Shown here piece by piece: positions 10,572-22,370 of a stretch of 64,000 nt of DNA. The stretch's first letter is position 1; each line of letters starts with the position of its first letter. The stretch lies in assembly GCF_019059575.1 (NCBI RefSeq), contig NW_024881520.1, forward strand, positions 1,528,501 through 1,592,500, written 5' to 3'. The notes under the pieces were generated by a model. The model saw only the letters and a list, made by a program, of their open reading frames with translations, had not been told where the DNA came from and did no database searches. This DNA comes from Amphibalanus amphitrite (lineage: Eukaryota > Arthropoda > Thecostraca > Balanomorpha > Balanidae). Position numbers and translations under genes: made by a program.

Positions 10572-11072
10572 AGGGACTATCCCACCTTCTAAAATGTTGT
10601 TAAAACCAGTTAAATTGTGCCCGACTTTATAGATTGGATGACCAGGAACACGGTTCTGGCATCTATTTTTCATTAAACATCTTAGGCTTCCCATATTCAA
10701 AACACAAACTTTCAAATATGTCACGTCACAGCCCAAAATTACCTCCTTCCCCAGGCCACATTACTGTCATAAAGCTGATTCTTTTTACTCTGTAGGCACC
10801 ACAACAAAGTTCAGACCAAGTTTTAAGCGATTTTTCAACGAACAAACCCATTTAAATCAGAATGACTAAACGAGGTGACGTCACACTAACGGTCGCTCCA
10901 TGTTGAAGATAGGGCCTTGTACAAGGCCCATTTTCAAATGAAGGGAACGAATTTCTTCAACACCAAGAGGCCGCGGGGGTTGCAACCTAGATAGATAGTG
11001 GTTTCTGAACCTCGCCGCAAACTTGGCTATCTCAACTCAAACCCCATGTTAAAGGTGGGATAGTCCCTTTAA
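10572..11072. mobile_element. TTAA MITE, AGGGAC family, copy 1
   Basis: Inverted ends are AGGGACTATCCCACCTT on the left and AAGGTGGGATAGTCCCT on the right, followed by TTAA at 11069-11072. TTAA is lost on the left. The body has no coding capacity. Related copies are at 11154, 24292, 26206, 30013 and 40710. Confidence 0.65.
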
Positions 11073-11153
11073 GATATTTTACAAGAATGTTTGTTACTTC
11101 AAACATGCAAACCCTTCTCCGAGGGGGAGCAAAATAAATGCCTCTCCCTGTTC

Positions 11154-11445
11154 TTTAAAAGGATCTTCCCACCTTCAAAAAGCTAATGAATTGGTACGAA
11201 AGTGATGTCGCTCTGTTCAGAAAGAGCGAAAACGAGTATCTACCAAATTTCACCGAAAAAATATTCACCGCTTTTAAGATATTATATTTTAACTTTTGTT
11301 TACTTTTAGGATCACCGCTCCGCTGTTCCTATGGCGACTTTATTTGGAAGCAATAGTTTGGCAACTGAAAGTGCAGCACTTGTTGCGCGCAAAGCAGCAT
11401 ATACCACCGCGTGAGCCTGGGGCATTCCACGATAGATCGTACCAC
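11154..11445. mobile_element. TTAA MITE, AGGGAC family, truncated copy
   Basis: It starts TTAAAAGGATCTTCCCACC and follows the 26206-26681 copy through AGAAAGAGCGAAAACG and the ACTTGTTGCGCGC-type stretch. It stops near 11410-11445 without the opposite end. Confidence 0.65.
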
Positions 11446-12079
11446 TTTTTTCCAATTTGACACCCTCATCTCTCGGAATTTGACGAGAATTGGTCCCAGG
11501 GGTAATCAGGGGCTCTGAATCCACCTGTAACAATTTCAGGCTTATCAGATAAGTATTTTTTGAGTTATGGTGTATGACATTTTTTGGATCTTGCTTTGCA
11601 GCGCTAAGTTTGGCGGGCTCTAACTCTAAGACGGATTATTCAAATGCCAAATGTTATTTAGCATTGAACTTGCAATGAAAAAGAGATTAATATGTATTTT
11701 TGAAATTTTGAAAAATACGCTATTTTTGATATATGTATGACGCATCGATTTTTCTTTCATTTGTATTTTTTGGACCTTGGGACCAAATTTTTCGGAATTT
11801 TTATTTCTGTAAAAAAATATTTGGCTCATTGCGAAGACGTATGCAAAAAATTAGGAAGGTGTTCTTTCTATAAATGTAGGTATTTATTTTACGTCACGTT
11901 AACGGTTTCGAATAGTGATTTCGGGAGGGGAGCTTACAAATGGCGTGATAAAGCTGCCTAGTGACATCACGGGTTACTGAAATTTCAATTGATGTCTGAT
12001 TTATCTAAAAAAATGTAAAGAGGGTTAATCCAACCCTCTTTCCTATAAGTGCGAGAGTGAAAAAGGCTGTTTGGTTCTG
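11446..12079. other. AT-rich stretch, no gene seen
   Basis: The only structured item is a short hairpin at about 12015-12042, AGAGGGTTAA followed by CCAACCCTCTTT. It resembles the collapsed end of a TTAA element. Confidence 0.4.
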
Positions 12080-12245
12080 ACATTGTTTTGGACGCCAATG
12101 ACCATAGCTGTCCGAGATGAAAGTTACAGGACGCATACATGGTGTCCTCCAGAGGTCTCACAACTTGTATATCTGGGAATTTTTTAAGGTCTCATGAGGT
12201 CAGGTCGGTCACGTGACATCACTGTTATGTTACCATTCTGCGAAT
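12080..12245. repeat. AGGTCA-rich element fragment
   Basis: The part around 12140-12230 matches fragment B (2305-2395), including CAGAGGTCTCACAACTTG and a GTCACGTGAC motif. Confidence 0.55.
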
Positions 12246-12965
12246 GGTAACATAAAACTTTTCATTGTCCCATCACGTCCAGGAGCGACATATTCATAAA
12301 ATAGCGACGAAGAGTGAAGTCAGAAGATAAAAGTCAGAGTGCAAAAGACGACGCAAACATAGGCATTAGATCTGTCATATCGTACCAGTCTCTCACTTCT
12401 GAAAAAGTCGTGAGCCACGCTGTTGAGCGCGGCTCACAAGAGTGCTGATTCACAGTCGGTATGCGTAAGTCATTCGTCCCCGGTTGGCCGAACCTCATCC
12501 TTTGGTGTTCGGATACCTGCCTGTAGCTGAGCGGGGGCCGGGAGGCCGGCAGACACATCCTAATCCTTGGCTGGCCTCGCCGCCTCGTAGGGTCAACGCC
12601 CTGATCAACCCCACTGATCAGCACAAGACTAAACCTTGTTCATCACAAGGGTGATGATAAACCTAGGTCACGGTCACACCCAAGGTCACCATCCGGTTGC
12701 CCTCAGGTTACCGCTCAGCTGACCCCAGGGGCCAGGGCCCTGTTTGCTCGCATTGTCGCTACCTGATGCTACCATGGTATTCGCGCTCGGTTTCCATGGA
12801 AGTGTAAGCAGAATTGTCAATTTTTGCTTGCGTTTCCATATAAACCGATCGCCAATACTCAGGCAGGGTCAGGTATGGCGTCATGTGCTGAAACAACAGG
12901 GCCTTATGATGTCTAATCACCGACCTAATGTGCTGAAACAGGGCCTAATCATCGACAGTCCGTCT
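12246..12965. other. No gene seen
   Basis: Nothing recognisable. A short duplication is visible at 12885-12950, where CGACCTAATGTGCTGAAACA-like text occurs twice. Confidence 0.35.
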
Positions 12966-13145
12966 CTGCTCTCCTCTCAGCGACGCGGGTCCCGTTCGGG
13001 TGACTCCAGGTCACCACCCGGCTGACCCCAGTAGTCGCGCCGGCCGCCTGTGCTCTCCTCTGGGCGGCGCGGGTCCCGGACCGGGGATCCCCGGACGACA
13101 CCGCCCGCTCCAGAGCCGTCCCACGGCGCAGCGCAGCGCTGACTG
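12966..13145 (-). repeat. GC-rich dispersed repeat, copy 2
   Basis: This is the inverted relative of 1495-1765. It shares the CTCTCCTCTGGGCGGCGCGG block, the GATCCCCGGACGACACCGCC block and the ACTCCAGGTCACCACCCGGC block. Confidence 0.65.
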
Positions 13146-13548
13146 ATTATGGCGCAGCTCTGGAACCGCCGTTCTGCGACGGGCCGGGTGAGCCGTATTC
13201 GGGACTGTGGCGACGCGGCTGGCGCAGTGGGATTTCCGAACTATGTTTTGAATATATGCGGGAGAGAGTGCGGTGTTGAGAATGTACAGTCCGAGCATCG
13301 AAGTAGTTCAGTGATTTAATTATTTTGATTGCTTGCATATTCCCACGAATTGGGGTCGCATACAATGCTACCATTTTTGATCATACCATCCGTTGACCAT
13401 TTCTACTTTCTAGCTACCAGCAACCACGCTTCGGAGGCTAGGCCTTAAGTCACCAATAAAATAATATAAGAAACACAATAAAAAAAAACTAAGTGGCCGG
13501 ATGGGCGCCTATAGTAGTCTATAATTTATAGTTGGCATTCATCAAATC
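13146..13548. other. No gene seen
   Basis: Nothing recognisable was seen here. Confidence 0.35.
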
Positions 13549-14730
13549 TCAACCCTCGCCGGTATAGGTCATTCTGCACCCTTCAACGCTCAGTGTCCAT
13601 GTGGTATGATCTTCCTCATATTTAACCCTCGCCCATGTAGGGGGGGGGGGGTTGGTGCAACCCCCCCTGAGGTTTTTCGGAAATAGTGCAAAAACGGCGG
13701 CGCGCAGCGCCGCCAAATTTTGGGTACCTTATGGGGCAAACCTTGCGCATCTTTTGATAAAAAAAAAAATTTGACCGGGTCATGTCAGGTCACGGAGTTA
13801 TGACGTCACAAAGGGAACAGCCTCCGGCCGGATTTTCACAAACTGAGTGCCAACGCCCGAGGTTTCCTGCCGGTGGTACGGACATCGGTTGATGGATCGT
13901 GATGAAACTTCCCATGCATGTTGGGGCAAGTATTGGCTATCATATGGTATAAGAAACTTGACCGGGTCAGGTCAGGTCACGGAGCTATGACGTCACAAGA
14001 GGAACAGCGTCCGGTACTATTTTTGAAAAGCGTCCGAACCACTATTTTGCTAACTCTTGTCACCTCAATGGGAATATGCAGCAATATTAGCTTCTATAGG
14101 GAGCAAATGGACCTTCCAAATCCAAAAATACAATCAGATTTCAAAAATTTAAATTTTGATTTTTCGAATTTCTGTCGCCGACTGTGACCTTGCCGACTTC
14201 CGGCGCTCCCAACGCGCCATTTTTAGAGATAGGGAAACGAAATACATACCAAACGATAGAGAATTGATCAAGGAACACGATAGTGAAGGTTTCAAGTCGA
14301 TATCACCCACCGTTTTGCCGCAATCGCCGCGGAAAGTTGAAAAAGTCTATTTTTCCGAAAATTTGACCTTTGACCGGTCAAAAGTAGGTCAAATGTTGAC
14401 CTAGGACCAAAAAATATACCACCAATCGCGAGATCTCGGCGAGAGCAATCCGTTGGTCTTTTCCGCTAAGCTCTACGACGCTCCGTTTTCAAACGCCAAG
14501 GGGGGGGTCGCACCAACCCCCCCCCCCCTGCATGGGCGAAGGTGGCAGATCGCCGTTTACGGGCGAGGGTTAACCCATGCCTATATAACTGAGCTTGGGT
14601 TTCGCAGAATAATAAAAAAAATCGAACGAGCTTCACGAAACGAAAACGCGATGATACCCAAGTTAAAAGTCTCAGGTCAACTGTTGACCTCACAGGTCAG
14701 GTCAGTGACCTTCATCATTTTCCAGCGTGG
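13549..14730. mobile_element. Older G-hairpin element split by copy E
   Basis: The left end, 13549-13621, starts AACCCTCGCCGGTATAGG and resembles the long end of copies I and L. The right part, 14574-14730, holds the subterminal GCTTCACGAAACGAAAACG stretch and AGGTCA motifs. Copy E lies between them at a TTAA. The host copy has lost its outer TTAA (now TCAA). Confidence 0.6.
13622..14573. mobile_element. TTAA-flanked G-hairpin element, copy E
   Basis: TTAA lies at 13622-13625 and 14570-14573, with inverted ends CCCTCGCCC. The left hairpin is a G-run, TTGGTGCAA and a C-run. The right is a G-run, TCGCACCAA and a C-run. The right end is the long one: its spacer lies between CGCCC and CGCCCATG. 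The interior is non-coding with TGACGTCA and GGTCAGGTCA motifs. It is inserted inside an older relative. Confidence 0.75.
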
Positions 14731-15425
14731 GGTCAAGCCAACCAACCAGTAGCATTGGGGACAACTATACAACACACTTGGGCGAGCCAGCCGTTTACTT
14801 GGCATGTTGCATAACGCCCTTGCCGCAGGCAAACACAATGCATTTTGCAGAGCTATGCGTGACTTGCACTTCTGTAGTAACCGAATACCTACATTGAATT
14901 TGGATTGAAACGCTGCCGGATCAGGCAATGTGGTCCTCACATCACAGTCCCGTGTTCACAATGCGATGAGCGGGCCGGACGTGATAGCATCATTCACCGG
15001 TGACATCGTGCATATATGCATCGCATGGCTTATAGCACATGGTCACCCACACACTGCACATATACCGAGCGGTCTGCAACGGAAGACGGTCGCCTACAAC
15101 GCCTGTTGCACAGATCGGGGTACGGTAGGTAACGTGTGGCCAACTGTTGGAAGTCAACCCGCCTGACTCTCGACAACAGATACAAACATCCACAGCGGAT
15201 TCAAATACTCTACCTAAAATATATAAACGTGCCAGATGTTTAGGACTGCGTTGCTGCATTGTTGCATAGACTGCTTGGAGCCAAGTGGTTCCAAGCTACT
15301 CTGGATTGATGGTTTTTTATCCACGCGGCCAGTGCGATGGACGATGGAACATGCTTTGTATGGTATGGCTTATTAGTTATTTGAATGGGTAACCAAAACC
15401 ACTAAAGGAAAGCTTTGATTTTTTT
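14731..15425. other. No gene seen
   Basis: Short open frames occur, but with no recognisable domain, splice pattern or repeat. Confidence 0.35.
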
Positions 15426-15427
15426 TA

Positions 15428-15645
15428 GTCGGACCTCTCTCCAACGGGCTCATGTCCCAATTATAGGAGAGAGCACCTGCTCCTCCCTCCGTCCTATTCC
15501 CCACCCCCCAGGCTACGGCTGAAGTGGGAGCCTACCCCACACCTGGTGAAGCAGCCGGGGACGACGCCCGCGGAACGGGCGGAACCGGGAATCGAACCCG
15601 AAACCCGGCACCGCCCGCACCGACTGCGCCACCAGGGCCGACTTA
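15428..15645 (-). repeat. tRNA-derived SINE, near-complete
   Basis: Read on the minus strand it begins GGCCCTGGTGGCGCAGTCGG. The A-box is at 15620-15631 and a perfect B-box GGTTCGATTCC is at 15588-15598. A body follows, shared with 8334-8500, ending in an A/T-rich tail near 15428. The two internal Pol III boxes, about 30 bp apart, show descent from a tRNA. The parent tRNA cannot be named with confidence. Confidence 0.8.
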
Positions 15646-16914
15646 TAAATTACAGGGCCAGGGAGCTTTTCAAAGTGACCTTTTCAAATCATTCCGTAGC
15701 GTTATTTTTTAAAAGGCGTGAAGATGCAAGAATCAGAAACGGGGATGCATCTTTCGACTTTCACCTGCAAGTTAGGTAGTGTGAAACACATATCGAGCTG
15801 CCATGCACCTTTTGTTGAATGGTGTTCAGCGCGATAAAAGTTAAGCAAAAAAAAAAAAAAGACTGATCCGCTGCACAATACGTACTACGTATTCCCAATC
15901 AACCGAATCTAATGCTACCACGTTTACTTTATTTAAAAACACTAGCATTGATAAATATTTTTCGATGAACACATTTTTCATGCGTGATGATGACTCTCGC
16001 TTTTGACGAGAAAGCTCTCGTTTGGATTCCCCAGCTGCCGTCGATGACTGCCACACCACTTCCAGGTGACCTCGAACATTCCAAGGGACTGAGCACTGCG
16101 CAGCAAGCATACGCTTTGTCCCGCGGAGAAGATGTAAATGCCGATGCCAGGATGTGGCTGCGGAATGAGGCATCTCACATCTTGTGCAACCGGTTATTCC
16201 CTGCGTTCCTACCTTGACCGTCACCGGTCAAGGTAATCGGACTTCTGGACACAGCATGCTGACAAAGCAACTTAGCTATTATGATAATGCCCCGATCACG
16301 TCATGCCGACTATAAATTCTGTAACATGCGCAACGGAAGGGCTCCGAGAACTGCGCCCAGTGGAGGGGGGAGGAGGGGGGGGGGGGTGACGAGTGTCGCC
16401 CTCTAACATCTCAGCTCCTATAGACTGTTAAAAAAGTCAGCGGCTGATTTTCTTATTTCTTTTAAATACACAACACATAATTTTAGCAGCATAAATTGAG
16501 AATCTCCAGTTAATCCAGCCATAATAATGGTAATCAGACCTCTGCTAGGAGTAAGACGTCTTCCGGTTGAGGCAGACAACAAGTCACCAGCCACCAGGCC
16601 GGTTCCGCAACTGGCTGCCGTTCACCTCTGTACGACAGGCAGGCTTGGGACGCATTCCTTGAGCCAGCGGCTCCAGAACTGATTTGCTAAGGCCCGACTC
16701 TGAAGCCAGATTCTCCTGCAACTAATGCCGACATTACAGTGACCAATCCCGGTGGTAGCTGGATCGCTGGACGTCCAAGAAGTGCAGCTGCATGGTGTGA
16801 GTGCCTTTAGACTGTCAGTCTCTGTTGGACGTGTGCTAAAGGGCGGCTGTTGAGCACAGCTTCCACGCTGCAGCACTTCTTCAGTCGCCAGGAGCTGGCC
16901 CAGAGCCGCTCTCA
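15646..16914. other. No gene seen
   Basis: There is a poly-A run at 15846-15860, a small inverted repeat CCTTGACC/GGTCAAGG at about 16213-16232 and a G-rich run at 16362-16387. Open frames on both strands lack recognisable domains. Confidence 0.35.
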
Positions 16915-17510
16915 GATAAGCTCATTCAAGGTCACCTGAGGTCACATTCAAAACCCGGGTCACGAAATCGCATACGGCGCTTTGGCTCGTCGTCGTGCCA
17001 TCTTCGTCTCTATTGGCCCAGTAGGTGCTGAGTTATAGAACGGCTGCCATAGACGATTGAGTCGTCTCGTAACAGCCGTCCTACCTGGACATTGTCTAAA
17101 CTAAGTCTCATAGACGAAAACGTCCAGTTGACCCCTCAAGGTCATTTGAGGTCACCAAATGCAAAGTGTCTGTTAAAATCGAATTCGGCCAATCGACTGA
17201 TAGTATTAATTCCGCCCTTGATCAGCCTAGTGGCTGAGTTCTAGGATTGATGCCAAGTGCCACTAATAAAAACTTTCAGGTGGTCACTCAAGATCAAGAT
17301 TTTTGTCTCGATTAGCCCAGTAGCTGCTGAGCTTCAAGGCTCTATATAGAGCTGAGCTTACGGATAGCTTCAGCTTGCCAAAACTTTGAGTTGACCCTTT
17401 AAAAGCGGCCGGATCCGGGGGGAGGGCTCGTCCCCTTTCTAACTCAATAAATAAGGGAGCTACGGGAACAAAAGCGATACCATACGAAAGGCCTTTACGA
17501 GACGATTCTT
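16915..17510. repeat. AGGTCA-rich element fragment with internal repeats
   Basis: The motif CTCAAGGTCA(N)TTGAGGTCACC and relatives occur several times. A second motif, ATTAGCCCAGTAGCTGCTGA and close variants, occurs three times (about 17017, 17222 and 17308). It is followed by a G-hairpin-like GGGGGGAGGGCTCGTCCCC at about 17417. Non-coding. Confidence 0.5.
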
Positions 17511-17575
17511 AACCCGCGCCGGGCCGGTGCTCCGCGACTTCCGCACCGGGCTGGGGGAGGGGGGGGGGGGTCTGA
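17511..17575. mobile_element. Isolated long end of a G-hairpin element
   Basis: TTAACCCGCGCCGGGCCGG is followed by a spacer able to pair CCGGTGC with GCACCGG and then a G-run (to about 17570). No matching right end was found, so the rest was lost or displaced. Confidence 0.55.
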
Positions 17576-17650
17576 ATGTTGCGGGAGCCAATCACACTCT
17601 AACTCGATGCTTCACTATATTATCGGCAGAGGCCAAAACAAGAACAACGG

Positions 17651-20252
17651 CGCTTACCACTCATCACCGCAGTCCGTCTGCCTCTCTTGGCCGCCGCCCG
17701 TCCAGCCAGGGCCAGCCGCTGACCCCGCCCCAGGGCCACGCGGCAGGGGCGATTACGTGACAAAAGATCGTAAGACAAAAGATCGTATGGAAAAAGATCG
17801 TACGAAAATTATCGTAAGATAAAGATCGTATGTTGTAAAAGATCGTACGGTAAAAAGATCGTAAGCAAAAGATCGTAAAGCAATTGATCGTATGCAAAAG
17901 ATCGTACGAAAATGATCGTAAGATAAAGATCGTATGTTGTAAAAGATCGTACGACAAAAAGATCGTACGACAAAAAGATCGTAAGCAAAAGATCGTAAAG
18001 CAATTGATCGTATGAAAAAGATCGTAGGAAAATGATCGTAAGATAAATATCGTATGTCGCAAAAGATCGTACGACCAAGGATCGTAAGCAAAAGATCGTA
18101 AAGCAATGAATCGTATCGTAGGAAAATGATCGTAAGATAAAGATCGTATGTTGTAAAAGATCGTTCGACAAAAGATCGTAACGTTACGTTCGTAAAGTAA
18201 ATAATCGTATAGAATAGTGTTGTTACGAGCGAGCGAGCGCAGCGAGCGAAGCGAAGTCTTTTGAATATAACGGGAAAATCTCAGTATGAGCGGCCCGGCC
18301 CGGCCCGGCCCGGCCTGTAACGCTTTTGACAGGCTTATATCTCAGCAACCGCTGAACCGATTGGCCTGCGGTCTTTTTTGCTGGGTAGCCCCATCCCTTC
18401 TTCCCCGTAATTGACTACTTTTGATACATCTCAGTGGCCGTCGTGGCACGTGCCACGTGAGAAGTCAAGGGTGTTCAAGCAGTTTTGCAAAAGTAATGAT
18501 TTTGAGAGGCCCATATATCTCAGCAGCGGCTTGAGCGATTGTCTTGCGGTAATTTTTATAGAGTAGCTGCATCCCTTCTACCAAAGGTCGGATACCCTTG
18601 ATCTATGTGAGTGACCCCCAATGCACGTGCAAAATACAAAAAGAAGAGGTGCCAAATTTGTTCCCATTTCAGTAACTCGGTAATTACTGGGGCAATTTCG
18701 AACCAATGATGGACAATTGACATCTTTAACCGGCCTTCGATAACAATGACTCCTATAACTAGGATTGGATTGAAACCAGGATCCTATAACTAGGAGAATT
18801 GCGACTTCGATAGTGATAACGCGATAAACATCTGTTGATGACTCGTAAAGCGAAGTTGATGACTCGTAAAGCGATGACGATTCAATATGAAAATGTAACA
18901 GTGCGAAGGAAAAAGTATTTTTAACGCCGTTTACTTCAGCCGCTTAAGCAACATTGTAACCTTCCAGGCGGTGGGGGGTGGGGGGGGGAACATGGGTTTA
19001 GTTGTATTCACTTCAAATAGGTACATGAAAACGGCAGCACATACATTCATTTATTCGGCACATATACAACGCGTTGCTTTTAGGTGTCATTGAGCCATCT
19101 AAGCTCTGAAGTAACATCAATGTATGGTCGAGCTTACGACGGCCACTTACTACGCGAACACAGAAATTGATAAGCTTTGTATGCGCTGGAGTTGGGCTGC
19201 ACCATGTGAATACCATATTTTGACTGTACGATCTTTATCTCATACGATCATTTGGCGTACGATCATTTTCCTTGACGATCCGATAGGCGTTATCACAAGT
19301 GTATTCGCGGCCATTGGGGCGACGTAAGAAAAGAAGAAAACAACTGGCCCCAAGAACTTTAGATTATCAGTTAGCATGCACCTTTTCCTTGATATGTAGA
19401 GAATTTACCATTAATTGTTAGAGAAAATTGCATTTAAAATCTTCCATTTATGCTTTTTTCATCGTTTGCACAGTATGTTCTTTTACTAAGCTAGAAACAC
19501 TAATTAGAAATAGTTCCCGCATCATCAAGAACAATAGGGAAGGCTTGAAGTGAATACAATAATCTAAACGGTTTTGTAGGTAATTCATGTGAAGACACTT
19601 CTAAAATTGCCTGTAGAAATATTAAAGGCAAAAGTTCAACTTTTTCACAAGACGGATGGCTATAAACCTATTCAACGTGTGACAACTCAGCCGGTATTTC
19701 GTCGCCTACAGCCCAGCTCTCCCTAGTGACCGATAGAGGCGCTGCTATCGATGTCCGCCCGTGCCGCCTAACGCTTTAGCGAATACGATCTTTTGTCCAT
19801 ACGAGCATTATGTCGTACGATCTTTATCCATTACGACTTTTTGGCATACGATCATTTTCCTTGACGATCTTTAGCGAATACGATCTTTTGTCCATACGAT
19901 CATTATGTCGTACGATCTTTATCCATTACGACTTTTTGGCATACGATCATTTTCCTTGACGATCTTTAGCGAATACGATCTTTTGTCCATACGAGCATTA
20001 TGTCGTACGATCTTTATCCAGTACGATATTTTGCATACGATCAACTGTCTACGATCTTCTGCCATACGATCTTCTGCTTTACGATCTTTTGTCCGGTTAC
20101 CGCAGGGGCGGTGCCGGGCGCGGCCAGTCGCGGGGAGGCGCCACGGGCGGCGCCAGGCACGCCACAACGGGCGGCCACACCACAGCCGCCCGTAACATGA
20201 ACACCCCCTTCTACCTCAGTTCCTGGGCCACGTAGCGATACGTGGTAAGCGG
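17651..20252. mobile_element. Foldback-like element of GATCGTA units
   Basis: The left arm (17756-18205) is an array of short units with GATCGTA separated by 3-9 bp. The right arm (19221-19285 and 19776-20093) has the same units inverted (TACGATC). Both arms run into GC-rich blocks, and the probable outer ends are GCGCTTACCAC (17653) and GTGGTAAGCGG (to 20252). The right arm includes three tandem copies of a unit of about 95 bp (19779, 19873, 19969). The middle holds GAGCGAGCGCAGCGAGCG-type and CGGCC repeats and no transposase. Long inverted arms made of short tandem repeats are the known hallmark of foldback elements. The membership is inferred. Confidence 0.7.
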
Positions 20253-20279
20253 CTGTCGAAAGAACGTCCAAAATAAGGA

Positions 20280-22370
20280 CGAAAACACGTAAGTCATTTT
20301 TTTTAGTCAGGTCAAAGGTCAGGTAACCAGAGGTCACCAAAGGTAAAATGTTGGCTAGTTCAACATTTTGGAAACTGCCAACGGCTAACTCGGGAACCGA
20401 TAGAGCTACAGCGCCGCGGAAGAGCGCACTCGATAGCTCTTTTAGCTTTCCTTCGCCAGTATGTCCTCAGATTTGATCTCAGGTCAACGGTTTAGCCTCC
20501 AGAGGGTAAAAACTAAAAAATAGCCGTTTTTACAAAGTTTTTTTTCCGGCAATAGCTTTTGACTCAAAAGAGCCACGGCATTACTTTTGCCAGCATCGTG
20601 TTCCTCTCGTCAAGACGCGTCAAATGAACTATAACTTGACCTTTAAAGGTCAACTTGAAAGTATAACCTCAGGTCAAGGTCATGCCTGACCGGAAAAGGT
20701 CATGCTGCATATCAGTCGATCCGCATCGTCGAGCCGAACACATCTAAGGCGTTTTCATCACTCTAGCATGCCTCTATCAGAAGTTATTAGCGAAAAACTG
20801 TTAGATACTATTCGTGACCTGAGATAACTTCGGGGACATAACAAGGGGTCACAGGTGCCATTTTCCGGTTCAGTATGTCAATTTTACCTGCATGCCGATG
20901 TTTGAGAGTGTGTAGAATGGCGTTCGTGCAAAACAGACGCCTTTCAATTTTCTCCATTGACTTAGGTAGGTAAGTATGTATACCTAATGGAGAGGCCGCA
21001 AAATTGACCTGACCTTAGGTCACCGATATCAAAATTCCGAGATACCGTAAAGTGGGGCTATTTGAGACAGTGGGGCTATTTGAGACAGTGTTTAAAATCG
21101 CTATAAAATGAAGACCGTTTGATTTTTATGTGATATTTTTGCTCAGGAAGGTGTGGAATCGAGCAGTAAATCGCCTGAGCAAAAATTAGGGATAAATTTC
21201 AAACGGTTTTTATTTCATAACAATTTTAAATACTGTCTCAAATAGCCCCACTGCCTCAAATAGCCGGTAGCCCCACATTACGGTACGCGTTTTATAGATA
21301 ACATTACTCTACCAATCGGAAAATCGCGCAGTGAAGGGAGGGGCGGATTTCGCCCACCCCTCCTGTTTTTCGCCACTAACTCGCGCCGCAAACATAATAT
21401 TAATGTGGAATTTTGGCTACCTGTCCAGAATTGAATTGCAGATCTTCTTGTGCAAGAAATAAGAAAATCGGTTCGCAACTTTTCTAGTAATAGCGGTGTA
21501 AAGTCAAACATCCTGTCAAACGCGCCGCCGCGCCGCCGCGGCGGCCGGCGCTAGCTGTTACGCGCCGCCTGAATGTAGACTGTGCCGGGGCGGGACGGTT
21601 CCGTCTTTACATCGCGCTCCTTACCGCTGAATGCTGATTATATTCGATTCACGTCAAATTTGGTGAGAACACTAAGAAATGTACAGGCAATCTTATGGTC
21701 AAAGAGTTCTGAAAATCGTGCGGTAAAAACTTGAGTTATGAGTGTGTAAACACAAAATTGTGATTGCCGCTTTTCCCGCGTCGGCCGATCCCGCTTCAGC
21801 CTGCGACATCTTACCCTTAGCAGGCTTTTAACTGCCATATTTATTGTTTGATTAACTAGAAATTCACCATATATACTCGCAAATGGCTGTTCCTTCGTAT
21901 AGTGAAACAAAAAAGGAAATCGGCCGGTAACTTTTTGAGTTATCGGCGTGTAAACGCAAAAAGTCGCCCATATGGCAGATTTGACCACATTTGACCTTAT
22001 TTGACCTTGAAGATATTGACCTAGGGTCATGAAATTCACACACAACAGAGTTCCCCAGGGCCCCCACCTACCCTCCAAATTTCGTCTTCCTAGCTTCACT
22101 GGGAGCTGAGATCTTAGAGGGGTGGGGGGTGGGGGTGGGGGGGTGGGCGCCATCCGCCCCCCTTTCCACTGGGCGTAGTACTCGCAACCCTTCCACTCTG
22201 AAGCTTATCAGGTCCCTTTTTGTGGTCCATCCATCTTATGATACATTCGATACAAGGCTGCTCCAAGGTCAAGGTCTCGGAAGAGAATCCTTGCTAGAGG
22301 CTATTTCACTAATCCCAGATCGGGGTCGTTGACCTGACCTCTGACCTCAGGTCACCAACGTTATTTTTTC
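20280..22370. repeat. AGGTCA-rich TTAA-type element, degraded
   Basis: It contains AGGTCA clusters (20308-20345, 20620-20710, 22260-22360), G-hairpin-like blocks (21335-21362 and 22118-22165) and long stretches shared with copy D (20530-21040) and with 23300-24060. TTAA ends are not clear. It is interrupted by a TA-flanked MITE at 21043-21285. Open frames in the 21278-21511 region are repeat-derived: the same translation recurs at 23379-23576. Confidence 0.55.
21043..21285. mobile_element. TA-flanked MITE (GTGGGGCTA ends)
   Basis: The ends TACCGTAAAGTGGGGCTA and CCCCACATTACGGTA are inverted, and CTATTTGAGACAG with its complement lies inside. TA at both edges is the known Tc1/mariner target. 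It splits a CCGAGATA sequence that is unbroken in copy D (9709-9730), which supports a recent insertion. Confidence 0.75.

Noticed and set aside
17664-18171. Overlapping minus-strand frames of 117-132 residues
   Set aside because: They are translations of the GATCGTA array in three frames, with no natural protein character.
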